Below are positions 8,749 through 16,226 of a DNA stretch of 35,630 nt, in pieces (position 1 is the stretch's first letter; every line of letters begins with the position of its first letter). The stretch comes from Spirochaetaceae bacterium. Its GTDB lineage: Bacteria; Spirochaetota; Spirochaetia; DSM-2461. The position numbers were made by a program, and so were the translations under genes. The stretch lies in assembly GCA_027858495.1 (NCBI GenBank), contig JAQICO010000155.1, positions 1-35,630 on the forward strand, given 5' to 3'. A model generated the notes under the pieces. That model saw only the letters and a list, made by a program, of their open reading frames with translations, ran no database searches and was not told the DNA's origin.

Positions 8749-10481
8749 GAATTCTCCTCCAATCGCTGCAGCTGGTAAATCTCTCGGTAAAATCCTTCCT
8801 GGTCTATCAAAGAGGAATGGCTGCCTTGAGCAGTGATTCGTCCGTCCTCCAAAACGATGATGGAGTCGGCTTGCTTTAGGGTACTGTAACGGTGAGATAT
8901 AAGAATGGTAGTTTTATTCTTACGGTAGGTTTTAAGGGCTTCTAAAATGATCTCTTCTGTGCGGGTATCCACAGCGGAAAGAGCATCGTCCAGGATCAAA
9001 ATCTCCCGGTCCATCAATAAGGCCCGGGCAAGACAGATCCGCTGTTTTTGTCCGCCCGAAAGAGTGACCCCCTTCTCGCCAACAAGAGTTTCTGTTCCCA
9101 GTGGAAAATTTTTAAGATCTCGGTCTATGGTGGTGGCCTCCATGGCTTTCTGCACCTCTTTATCCATGGCTTTGAGATTTCCAAAACGCAGATTATACCC
9201 GATGGTCTCGCTGAATAAAAAACTATCCTGGGGCACCAATGCGGTGGATGCCCTCAGGGCCTCTAAGGTGTATTGAGCAATGTCCTTTCCTCCAATAGAA
9301 ATAATCCCCTGCTGAGGTTCCCAAAGCCTGGAAAACAACTCGATCAGGGTGGTTTTACCACTGCCGGTCCTGCCCAGTACACCTAAAGTACTGCCTTGAG
9401 GAATGGTTAAACTCAAATTTTTAAGCACCTGCTCCTGACTGCCGGGGTAATGGAATTCCACTTGATCAATCTGCAAATCGCCCCGGGGGACTGTTTCCAA
9501 GGCTTGGGGTGCATCAGTAATGGCCGGCTGTTTTTGTAGAATTTCATTGATCCGCTCCAGAGAAGCCGCCCCTCGTTGCAGCACATTGATGGTAAAACCC
9601 ATGCCCATCATAGGCCAGATCAGCATGCCCATATAACTCATAATGGCCACAAAATCTCCCGGGAGCAGAGTGCCTTTTAGAACCATTTCTCCGCCGTAAC
9701 GCAACAGTAGAAAGCTAGTGATACCGGATAATGCCATGATAAGAGGATTGAACATTCCCCAGACTCTAACCAGCCCCAGATTTGCCTGGATATATTTATC
9801 ATTCTGTTTCTGAAAACGTTTAAGTGCAAAGTCCTCCCGCTGAAAACTCTTGATCAGTCGGATGCCCGACAGGGTCTCCTGGGCGGAGTTGCTTATGCCG
9901 GAATAGCCCTTCTGCACTGCCCGGAACAGCTTTCCCAGATAGGGCCCCACCAAAAGAATAAGCAGGGTCAACAGGGGAAGAGGCAGTATCAGCAGCCAGG
10001 TCAGTTTGGGATAAGACCGGAATAGAATAATTAAGATAAAGAGGGTCATGAACAGCCCGTCCATAAAGGCCACCAGAGCCATTCCCGTGGCCATGCGTAT
10101 ATGATGCATATCGTTGGTAAGCCGGGCCATGATGTCACCGGTTTTCATGGTTCCGTAGAATTCCCGGCCTAATTGCAGCAAATGCTGAAAGACCTTGCCC
10201 CGTAGATCCCTCTCAATCCTGCGGGAGGCTCCCTGGATATAATGTCGCCAGGCTATGCGCCCCAGGGTTACCACCAGTGCAAATCCCAGCATATAAAGCA
10301 TCCAATGGAGGATTTTTGAAGTATCGATATTCCCCTGGGAAATATGATTGATGGAACGGCGGATGGTCTGGGGTATGGCCATCTGCCCGGCATTGGTGAT
10401 AAAGAGAAAGATGATTCCCAGCAGGTAACGGTACCAATGCTGTTTCAAATAGGGTTTCAGCAGGAGATATTGTTTCAGCAT
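8745..10481 (-). CDS. ABC exporter half-transporter, subunit A (Walker B Asp in place of catalytic Glu)
   Basis: A 578-residue exporter half with six membrane helices (about residues 15-300). The nucleotide-binding domain has Walker A GRTGSGKTT (370-378), a canonical LSGGQ (474-478), Walker B ILILDDALSAVD with Asp499 where the hydrolytic Glu normally sits, and H-loop His530. Such Asp-for-Glu subunits form the degenerate site in asymmetric heterodimers (TM287, BmrC type). Paired with the downstream gene, one ATP site should be catalytically weak and the other competent. The start ATG (10479-10481) has no Shine-Dalgarno sequence. It directly follows a palindrome containing TATAAT and is probably leaderless. 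Confidence 0.9.
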   Translation of the reverse strand: MLKQYLLLKPYLKQHWYRYLLGIIFLFITNAGQMAIPQTIRRSINHISQGNIDTSKILHWMLYMLGFALVVTLGRIAWRHYIQGASRRIERDLRGKVFQHLLQLGREFYGTMKTGDIMARLTNDMHHIRMATGMALVAFMDGLFMTLFILIILFRSYPKLTWLLILPLPLLTLLILLVGPYLGKLFRAVQKGYSGISNSAQETLSGIRLIKSFQREDFALKRFQKQNDKYIQANLGLVRVWGMFNPLIMALSGITSFLLLRYGGEMVLKGTLLPGDFVAIMSYMGMLIWPMMGMGFTINVLQRGAASLERINEILQKQPAITDAPQALETVPRGDLQIDQVEFHYPGSQEQVLKNLSLTIPQGSTLGVLGRTGSGKTTLIELFSRLWEPQQGIISIGGKDIAQYTLEALRASTALVPQDSFLFSETIGYNLRFGNLKAMDKEVQKAMEATTIDRDLKNFPLGTETLVGEKGVTLSGGQKQRICLARALLMDREILILDDALSAVDTRTEEIILEALKTYRKNKTTILISHRYSTLKQADSIIVLEDGRITAQGSHSSLIDQEGFYREIYQLQRLEENS

Positions 10482-10501
10482 TATTCGATTATAATCGAAT
10501 A
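10482..10501. promoter_or_regulatory. Perfect 20-bp palindrome, likely operator over the ABC exporter promoter
   Basis: TATTCGATTATAATCGAATA is an exact 20-bp palindrome ending one base before the start codon of the ABC exporter operon. TATAAT lies at its centre on both strands, so a protein bound here would cover the -10 box. Size and symmetry fit a dimeric winged-helix repressor of the MarR kind. No such regulator gene is adjacent, so the partner is unknown. Confidence 0.7.
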
Positions 10502-10516
10502 GTCTTACAAATGAAA
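10488..10516 (-). promoter_or_regulatory. Predicted leaderless promoter of the ABC exporter operon
   Basis: On the minus strand, TATAAT (10493-10488) is followed by six bases and then the ATG at 10481, so transcription would start at the A of the start codon. The -35 candidate TTTCAT (10516-10511, 17-base spacer) is weak, which fits a regulated promoter. Confidence 0.5.
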
Positions 10517-10537
10517 GGTGGAAAACATTAAAATTTA

Positions 10538-10546
10538 TGATATAAT
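10538..10546 (+). promoter_or_regulatory. Extended -10 promoter of the envelope-protein cassette
   Basis: TGATATAAT matches the extended -10 consensus (TGnTATAAT). The expected start near 10553 leaves only about seven bases before the ATG at 10560, and no Shine-Dalgarno site. A second possible -10 (TATAAT, 10490-10495) lies inside the palindrome. Confidence 0.45.
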
Positions 10547-10559
10547 GCCAACTATATCT

Positions 10560-11339
10560 ATGAAAACATACTTGTTCATTTTCCTTTTTGCTTTTTTAGC
10601 TCTTAATGTTTATTCTCTTCCAGTGAGTTCCAGTTCTCTGCAGCTGGATTCTGAGATCTCCGTTGATTTTTATACTAGATCTGAAATATCATCCTCCCTT
10701 TGGCATGGAACAACAATGCCTGGTTTTAAGATCGGGTGTAGTTATAATTATATAGACCCTAGAGACCAATTCCATCAACTAGGCCTGGGAATTAAGTATT
10801 TTGAAAGTAACAGTTTCACCGCAAATTCCTTACAATTAGATGAAGGATTAGTCAGGTCCTTGTTATTAGAGCTAAACGCTTTCTATGTCCGCTATCTGCC
10901 CATGGGGCAAAAGTTCGATTACATTTCAGGTTTAACCATTGATAGTACCTATAATTATTACGGAAAAGTTATCACATCCGAAGAATCAAGCATCAGTGAA
11001 TTATACTATTTAAAATTAGGACCCATAAACGGTTTTTCTTTTAACATTCAAGACCGCTTTGAGATTAGATCTCTTTTATGTCTCCAGGCCGGGATTCCGC
11101 TATCGGGCAGAGTTTATTTTCCTTCGGGAAAAGAAAGAGATGTTTTACCCATGACCATAGCTATGAAAATCAATACAGAAATCGCTTATTCCTTTAATCG
11201 TATACATCTGTCTTTGAACTATAATTGGTTCAACAACCTGCTATATTTGATAGACCAGGAAAATCAATCCCCGTTGATGGATGGAATCAATACGGAAGAC
11301 ATACACAGCATTGCCTTTCATGTGGGAATAGAAATTTGA
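10560..11339 (+). CDS. Predicted exported beta-barrel envelope protein, unknown function
   Basis: I do not recognise the family. From the ATG at 10560 the protein has about 259 residues, with a Sec signal peptide (Met-Lys-Thr, then a Leu/Phe core, ending near VYSLPVSSS). The rest is rich in alternating polar and aromatic strands such as LSLNYNWFNNLLYL and IAMKINTEIAYSF, ending in HSIAFHVGIEI. These are features of small outer-membrane beta-barrels. An in-frame GTG at 10518 would add 14 residues but lacks a ribosome site and spoils the signal peptide. First gene of a three-gene cassette; its stop overlaps the next start. The DNA is more AT-rich than its neighbours. Confidence 0.6.
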   Translation: MKTYLFIFLFAFLALNVYSLPVSSSSLQLDSEISVDFYTRSEISSSLWHGTTMPGFKIGCSYNYIDPRDQFHQLGLGIKYFESNSFTANSLQLDEGLVRSLLLELNAFYVRYLPMGQKFDYISGLTIDSTYNYYGKVITSEESSISELYYLKLGPINGFSFNIQDRFEIRSLLCLQAGIPLSGRVYFPSGKERDVLPMTIAMKINTEIAYSFNRIHLSLNYNWFNNLLYLIDQENQSPLMDGINTEDIHSIAFHVGIEI

Positions 11340-12073
11340 AAAAAAAATATTTCTGGTTTTTATTTTATCCATGGATCTTCCTTTTTTTTAGCTGCTCAAT
11401 CCTAATACCCTATGAAAGCTACCGCACCATAAAAGGGGATCATTGCTATATAATTTGTGACGGTGAATTTTCCCAGGAAGAATATGAAGAGATTTTATCC
11501 ATAGCCGATGAGTCTTTTTTGATTATAAAGGAACGCACCGATTTGGATATTAATTTTCCCATAGCAATCTATTTTGATGAGTATAACTTTTTCAATGATT
11601 CAGGATTTGCAAGACATGACGGGATTTTTTTAAATTCGGAGGTGATTGAATATTTGGATGAGGATCTATTGAGAAATACCATAAAGCATGAAATGGTGCA
11701 TATCTTTTTTGGCCTATATTATGGTACCACAACCTCGATGTTTTTTTCTGAAGGTATTGCGGAGTATCTGTCAAACGACGGTGTTGAACCCGAAGAATCT
11801 TCATCCACAAAAAATGATCTATTAAACTGGATTGAATTATCCTACTTTGATTTTGCTTTTGCCAGAGAAAATTATAAGGATAAGGTATATGAGATATATT
11901 TGCTAAGTTATGAATTCATCTTTTATTGGTGTGAAACCTATGGAGAGCGAAGTATATATAAACTATATCCTGAAATTACATCTGAAAATATCATCGCTAA
12001 GCTTGAAGAATATAGCGAAGATAGTTTTGAAAACCTATATAACGATTTTTTAGACTTTTTTGGAGTGCAATGA
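11336..12073 (+). CDS. Lipoprotein metallopeptidase-like protein (HExxH, peptidase-MA type)
   Basis: A predicted 245-residue envelope lipoprotein. The best start is TTG at 11336, overlapping the TGA of the preceding gene, with GGGA eight bases upstream. It gives a basic start (LKKKYFWF), a hydrophobic core and the relaxed lipobox LFFSC with Cys20. The mature part contains HEMVH (His118, Glu119, His122) followed 16 residues later by SEGIAEY (Glu139), the zinc-ligand layout of gluzincin 'peptidase MA-like' proteins. The active-site set looks complete, so proteolysis of an envelope substrate is plausible. No substrate can be named. It overlaps the next gene by four bases. Confidence 0.65.
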   Translation: MKKKYFWFLFYPWIFLFFSCSILIPYESYRTIKGDHCYIICDGEFSQEEYEEILSIADESFLIIKERTDLDINFPIAIYFDEYNFFNDSGFARHDGIFLNSEVIEYLDEDLLRNTIKHEMVHIFFGLYYGTTTSMFFSEGIAEYLSNDGVEPEESSSTKNDLLNWIELSYFDFAFARENYKDKVYEIYLLSYEFIFYWCETYGERSIYKLYPEITSENIIAKLEEYSEDSFENLYNDFLDFFGVQ

Positions 12074-13413
12074 TGAAAAGATACATGTTAATAAGCCTTG
12101 TCTTAATGGTTCTTCTTCTATCCTGTCATCAATTGGATATGGAATCTATAAATTCCGGAGGTTCAATCCTATCAGAAAGGACAACGGAATATACCATCAG
12201 CGATGGAGATACAGAAAGAATTGAGATTTATTGGGATGAAAGTAATGCTCTTATAATAAATACTGCCAACACTCAGAATATTGGTTATTATTTAGTTACC
12301 CTGGATTGGGCATCTTCAGATTGGGAAGATTTATATTTTAACGACATCGTTTTTAAGGTATACCAGGAAATGCCCTACATAGGAGATAGCCAATACAAGA
12401 TATTACACAATAGTGATGGAGAGGGAAATTTTGAATATTACTTCCTTTCCGATGGATTAGAAAAAACCATCATTCTATACCATGAGGATCCAAATGATTT
12501 GAAAAGTAATATTTACGACATAACCCTAAACTCCTACGCTTCTGAGTTAAATGAATATCAGGATACAGACGAGGATCAATATAGGACAATCATTGACCAT
12601 TGGATATCTCCAGGTGAATCTGTAGATGTTTCAGTAAATTATTGGGGAGATAATTTAGCCTATCGATATTATTTTCAAAACTATGAACTAAATAGGAATT
12701 ATCGATTGGTATATAACTGGGATGATAGTAATGCCTTTTTTCAAGACATCCAATACCCTTCCTATTTAGATGAGCATTTCTATAATAGCATTGAAAAAGT
12801 TACTTTGCATGAGATTAGAAATCAAACAAGAGAAGGACAAATCTTTAAAGTTTTCAACAATGATGAAGCAGTCCCTATTTCAGATGAGTCAGGCTATTTT
12901 TTAGTAGATGATCTAAGAACAGGAGATTCCTTCAGTCTTCTTATGGAAGAAATTGATGATCCTGTTTTTACTGATGACACCTTTGAACCGGACCAGGGTC
13001 CTTTATCTGCAAATATGGATATTATTGATGAGAATCATAAAACCAGTGAAATCCATTCTATAACCTGTGAAATAAATGAAAATTATAACAATGAATATAA
13101 TAACGATTGGATTCAATTTTTGCCTTGGGGTATGGGGGAATACGAAATTTCCCTTCGCTTAGAGAATGCCTGGTATATAGAAGAATTTTCCGATGAAGAA
13201 GATTATCAGATTAGCCTTGATCTTATTCATTCCAATGGAGCAGAAACCGAAGATTCGATTACTTTTACTATCCAAGGTGCTCCAGTCAGCCCGATCTTAA
13301 GCAATAATAGCCTGGTTTACTCGTTGATAGAGGATAATGGAAATCCCTTATTTCTAAAGAACCATGCATCTGAGGAAATGAACTATTCCATCATCGTAGA
13401 GAAGCTTAATTGA
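12070..13413 (+). CDS. Acidic lipoprotein with duplicated beta-domain, unknown function
   Basis: A 447-residue protein with a signal peptide and lipobox LLLSC (Cys19), hence a lipoprotein. I recognise no family. The mature chain is strongly acidic and rich in Asn, Tyr and Trp. Two segments look like diverged copies of one beta-sandwich-like unit: about residues 40-100 (ISDGDTERIEIYWDESNAL) and about 177-235 (ISPGESVDVSVNYWGDNLAY), each followed by a strand ending in a Trp-Asp block. The start overlaps the upstream stop as ATGA, with GGAG five bases before. It ends 18 bases before a convergent gene. Probably surface or periplasmic, working with the barrel and the peptidase, but this is inference from gene order. 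Confidence 0.6.
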   Translation: MMKRYMLISLVLMVLLLSCHQLDMESINSGGSILSERTTEYTISDGDTERIEIYWDESNALIINTANTQNIGYYLVTLDWASSDWEDLYFNDIVFKVYQEMPYIGDSQYKILHNSDGEGNFEYYFLSDGLEKTIILYHEDPNDLKSNIYDITLNSYASELNEYQDTDEDQYRTIIDHWISPGESVDVSVNYWGDNLAYRYYFQNYELNRNYRLVYNWDDSNAFFQDIQYPSYLDEHFYNSIEKVTLHEIRNQTREGQIFKVFNNDEAVPISDESGYFLVDDLRTGDSFSLLMEEIDDPVFTDDTFEPDQGPLSANMDIIDENHKTSEIHSITCEINENYNNEYNNDWIQFLPWGMGEYEISLRLENAWYIEEFSDEEDYQISLDLIHSNGAETEDSITFTIQGAPVSPILSNNSLVYSLIEDNGNPLFLKNHASEEMNYSIIVEKLN

Positions 13414-13431
13414 ATCTCTAGGCTCATAATC

Positions 13432-14661
13432 CTATAGCCCTTTAAAGGCCTGCTCCATATCCTCCATAATGTCCTCCACATCCTCAATGCCCACAGAGAA
13501 TCTCAGGGAATTCCGGCCGAAGCCCATGGCCTTGAGCTGTGCATCGTCGGAGCTGGAAAAAATGGTGGAAGCAGGATGGATGATCAGTGACTTGTTATCG
13601 CAGAAATTGGTGGCCCGGCGTATCATCTTCAGCCAATCCATAAATGAGTAACATTCCTGCTGATCGCTTAAATCAAAGAGTATCATCTGCCCGGTATTTC
13701 CCTGAAGGATGGGCTGTAATAGATTTGCCTGAGGATAATCGGCCAGCCCGGGGAACAGCACCCGTGAAACCCTGGACTGAGCCTTTAGAAACTCCGCCAT
13801 TTTCAGGGCGTTCTCCTGGGTGCGTTCAACCCTCAATGCAAGGGTTTCCAGCCCCTGAAGCTGAAGGGATGCCGTTTGCGGAGACATGCAGCCGCCCTGA
13901 TTCCGGTAGACCTCGGTAAAAACTTTTTGGGCCAGGGCCAGGGGGCCAGCCGCTTTATGCGCATCGACCAACTTGGGGATCTTCTTCCATTTTTCGCTGG
14001 GATAATAGAGCACAGCTCCCCCCACACTGGTCCCTCCTCCGGAGATAAACTTGGTGGTTGAAAGAACCTCCACATCCACCTGAAAATCCTTTCCCTGGAA
14101 GAGATAGGGTGTGAGTAAGGAATTATCCACCACCAAAACAATTCCATGTTTCTGGCAAATTTGTGAAAGCCCGGCCATATCGTGAAGAATCAGCTGGGGG
14201 TTGGACAAAACCTCCACCAGCAAACAGCGGGTATCCGGAGTAATAGCATTTTCCACGGCCTGGAGGTCTCGAAGATCCACAAAGTCGGTCTCAATTCCAT
14301 AGGGTTTCATGGTGTTATTCAGAAGAGAGAGGGTATTGCCAAAGAGCCAAGGGGAGCTAAGCACTCGGTCTCCCGAGGACAATAATGCGGTTAGTACCGC
14401 TGTCATAGCAGCCATACCGGAACTGAGACATAGGCATTGCTCCGCTCCGGCCAGAATTCTTAAACGCTCCTGCAGTTCAGAAACTGTAGGGTTGGTAATT
14501 CTGGAATAGCCATGAGCTCCGGAACGGCCCTGAAAGGCATCTTCCATGGACTGGCTGTCGGGAAAATCAAAGGCCGAGGTAACATAGACCGGCGGCTTTA
14601 GGGAGCCATGGGAATAGTGTGTCAGATTCCCATGAATTAACTTGGATGCTTTACCTTTCAT
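13432..14661 (-). CDS. Cys/Met-metabolism PLP enzyme (cystathionine gamma-synthase / homocysteine synthase / gamma-lyase family)
   Basis: A 409-residue fold-type-I PLP enzyme of trans-sulfuration or direct sulfhydrylation. Visible family features: YSRITNPT (Tyr52, Arg54, phosphate and cofactor contacts from the neighbouring subunit), SSGMAAMTA (80-88), the cofactor-binding Asp in VVDNS (Asp179) and the Schiff-base lysine in STTKFISGG (Lys204). Family members include O-acetylhomoserine sulfhydrylase, cystathionine gamma-synthase and methionine gamma-lyase. Sequence reading alone does not separate them. AGGAG precedes the start. It lies 40 bases downstream of the metG remnant on the same strand, so it is likely served by the Met-codon leader upstream. 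Confidence 0.85.
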   Translation of the reverse strand: MKGKASKLIHGNLTHYSHGSLKPPVYVTSAFDFPDSQSMEDAFQGRSGAHGYSRITNPTVSELQERLRILAGAEQCLCLSSGMAAMTAVLTALLSSGDRVLSSPWLFGNTLSLLNNTMKPYGIETDFVDLRDLQAVENAITPDTRCLLVEVLSNPQLILHDMAGLSQICQKHGIVLVVDNSLLTPYLFQGKDFQVDVEVLSTTKFISGGGTSVGGAVLYYPSEKWKKIPKLVDAHKAAGPLALAQKVFTEVYRNQGGCMSPQTASLQLQGLETLALRVERTQENALKMAEFLKAQSRVSRVLFPGLADYPQANLLQPILQGNTGQMILFDLSDQQECYSFMDWLKMIRRATNFCDNKSLIIHPASTIFSSSDDAQLKAMGFGRNSLRFSVGIEDVEDIMEDMEQAFKGL

Positions 14662-14701
14662 TGTTACTCCTTTGGACTTTATCTATTCTTTTTCTAATAT
14701 A

Positions 14702-15629
14702 TCATTTCTTGGGGAACAGCACAGCAATATCTCCCAGCTTCTGACCTTCCCTTAAGGCTAATAGTTTGAACTCCAAACCCTTAAATCCCCCTTGGGGTAT
14801 TTGAATATTCAGAGAGCCAAGAGCTTGGGCCGAGATTCCGGGCATTATCACAGAACCGGCTTCAAAGAGCAAACGAACCGCTTCCAGCCCAGTTCTTAAA
14901 ACAGAAAATAGTTTTATTTGACCTTCTGAACTGTCATCCTTGGCCAAGATCCAGGGAGCCTGATCTTCAATAAACCGGTTGATCCGCCGTCCCATTTCTT
15001 CCATATTTTCAGCAACTTTGGAAATGGCTGTCAGATCAGCTTTTTTAATTTGGTTATTTTTTGCCAGGTATACCAAATCCTGAAGAAATTACAGCTGCAT
15101 ATAGGACAAAGTATTCTGGGGTATTTTCCATTGGCAGTAACGTTCAACCATCTTAACTGCTCTCAAATAGGCATTTCCAATATTGTTGGATAAAATTGAG
15201 ACATAACAATGCTGCACCAATTCCTCTCCAATTTTCGCCTCATTGCGCCCCATGTTCCGTGCGAGAAAAAATCGTAGAGTATCGGCTCCATAGAGTGAAA
15301 TTAGCTGTGTTGGATCTACTGCATTTCCCAGGGATTTTGCCATCTTCTTTCCATCTATACCAATCCAATAGCCATGGACCAGACAGCCCTTGGGCGGGGG
15401 TAGTTCCAAGGCTTTAAGCATTATGACATTCCCCGGTAGTTAGGCCGCTCTTTAGAATCTCTTCCTGATTTTTTTGACCATGCTCATCTACTCCCGTAGT
15501 ATAAAAAACCTCATGGCCCAGCATTCTAAAGGAGCGCTTAAGGATATCCCCCATAACTGAGGTATGAGCATGACCCACATGGGGATTTCCATTTACGTAA
15601 TAGATAGGTGTTGTGAAATAATAATTCAT
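14702..15629 (-). pseudogene. metG: Decayed methionyl-tRNA synthetase gene
   Basis: Three pieces of a MetRS without C-terminal tRNA-binding extension can be read. The 5' piece (15414-15629) has YYFTTPIYYVNGNPHVGHAH, including the HIGH-type motif HVGH, and breaks off after GVDEHGQKNQEEILKSG. The next piece (15089-15421, another frame) resumes at MLKALELPPPKGCLVHG with KMAKS (KMSKS motif). It runs into TAA at 15089-15091; in the same frame the C-terminal helical domain continues to 14702 (RRINRFIEDQAPW). About 200 codons of the catalytic core, including the connective-peptide region, are missing at 15410-15425, and the junction shifts the frame. AGGAGG before the ATG remains intact. It cannot encode a working synthetase, so a full metG must exist elsewhere. 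Confidence 0.9.
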
Positions 15630-15734
15630 CTGTTCCTCCTAGGGAATTATCCCCACACAAAAAATGGCATCATAGGCTGAAAAAAATAAGCAAAAAAATA
15701 ATGATTTACCAAGGCTAATAAAAACCATCAAAGC

Positions 15735-15764
15735 AAAAAAAAAGCCCTCACAAGGAGGACTTTT
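15735..15764 (-). terminator. Intrinsic terminator (3:4 hairpin) in the leader of the metG remnant operon
   Basis: On the minus strand AAAAGTCCTC (15764-15755) pairs with GAGGGCTTTT (15749-15740) over ten base pairs (one G-U) around loop CTTGT, followed by five more T. It sits about 105 bases upstream of the metG remnant start codon, so it would end transcription before the coding part unless prevented. Confidence 0.85.
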
Positions 15765-15840
15765 AGTAGATCTATTTGATCTATCTATAACTGGCCCACC
15801 TTTATCCATGAGAACTTCTGCATCATCATAAAAGAGGTGG
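15752..15840 (-). promoter_or_regulatory. Mutually exclusive leader hairpins (1:2 protector, 2:3 antiterminator)
   Basis: Segment 1 CCACCT (15840-15835) pairs perfectly with AGGTGG in segment 2 (15801-15796). Segment 2 AAGGTGGGC (15802-15794) can instead pair with segment 3 GTCCTCCTT (15760-15752) with one mismatch and one G-U. Segment 3 includes the 5' arm of the terminator, so 2:3 pairing would block termination. The three Met codons (15829-15821) lie between segments 1 and 2, and the leader stop codon (15787-15785) lies just after segment 2. This is the geometry of ribosome-mediated attenuation. Confidence 0.7.
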
Positions 15841-15868
15841 TTTTACTGTATCTGCTATTTGATTTCAT
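15785..15868 (-). CDS. Candidate attenuator leader peptide with Met-Met-Met
   Basis: A 27-codon ORF: ATG at 15868, Met codons 14-16 in a row (15829-15821, context SFMMMQK) and TAG at 15787-15785. It lies between a TTGACA promoter and an intrinsic terminator, upstream of a metG remnant and a methionine-metabolism gene. There is no Shine-Dalgarno site. The -10 box is seven bases before the ATG, so it may be read leaderless. An in-frame ATG at 15880 would add four codons (including one more Met), but it overlaps the -10 box. A stalled ribosome at the Met run would mask segment 1 and favour the antiterminator. Not a member of any known protein family. Confidence 0.65.
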   Translation of the reverse strand: MKSNSRYSKTTSFMMMQKFSWIKVGQL

Positions 15869-15875
15869 TGGCTTA

Positions 15876-15905
15876 AGCATATTACCCCTGGGATATATTT
15901 GTCAA
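15876..15905 (-). promoter_or_regulatory. Promoter of the Met-leader / metG remnant operon
   Basis: Perfect -35 TTGACA (15905-15900), 18-base spacer, -10 TATGCT (15881-15876), then seven bases to the leader-peptide ATG at 15868. An alternative -10 (TAATAT, 15884-15879) has a 15-base spacer. Confidence 0.6.
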
Positions 15906-15932
15906 GAGAGGGAGAATAATCCATAAAACTTG

Positions 15933-16226
15933 CTAGAGATAATTCTTGATCTCATTAATTTGATCATAAAGAGATATAAGGTTCTTCTTATTCATCCCTC
16001 CAGGAATGGAAAAAACAAAATAACCGGGGAATAAGATTAAAGACGAACCAGGTTGAAGGATTCCCCTAAGAAGAGAAGAAAATGAGGCCGATAGATTTAA
16101 CCCTTGGAATGCAGAAATCGAGGACACCATCAGCCAGTTCCAATCTTGATATTCCGGGGTAGAAAGCTCTCCCGAGGCAGCCATTTCAGCGATTCTACCC
16201 AGGGCTCCGCTCTGCCTGGGAACCAT
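15933..16226 (-). CDS. Hypothetical ORF or 5'-truncated gene remnant
   Basis: A 97-codon ORF between the aldo/keto reductase and the Met leader on the same strand. The reading frame stays open ten codons further upstream to a TAG at 16257-16259, and the encoded text there (YDDSPLIMVPRQSG) also looks protein-like, while no ribosome site precedes the ATG. The C-terminal part (GSSLILFPGYFVFSIPGG, then a charged helix) looks like a real small alpha/beta domain, but I do not recognise it. Either a small gene with an unrecognised start or the tail of a decayed gene. Next to the metG remnant, decay is plausible. Confidence 0.35.
   Translation of the reverse strand: MVPRQSGALGRIAEMAASGELSTPEYQDWNWLMVSSISAFQGLNLSASFSSLLRGILQPGSSLILFPGYFVFSIPGGMNKKNLISLYDQINEIKNYL

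Noticed and set aside
10518-10559. GTG at 10518 as start of the first envelope-cassette gene
   Set aside because: It would put 14 polar residues before the signal peptide, overlaps the extended -10 box and lacks a Shine-Dalgarno site.
11225-11335. ATG at 11225 as start of the metallopeptidase lipoprotein
   Set aside because: It would overlap the preceding gene by over 100 bases and bury the lipoprotein signal; the TTG at 11336 fits better.
13644-14509. Several plus-strand ORFs opposite the Cys/Met PLP gene
   Set aside because: They lie wholly antisense to a well-supported gene, lack ribosome sites and show no recognisable domain.
15735-15870. T-box or SAM riboswitch upstream of metG
   Set aside because: The segment AAGGTGGGCC only loosely resembles the T-box core UGGNACC and lacks its A; the leader before the terminator (about 130 bases) is short for a T-box, and no SAM-I core is visible. 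The leader ORF with Met codons explains the hairpins better.
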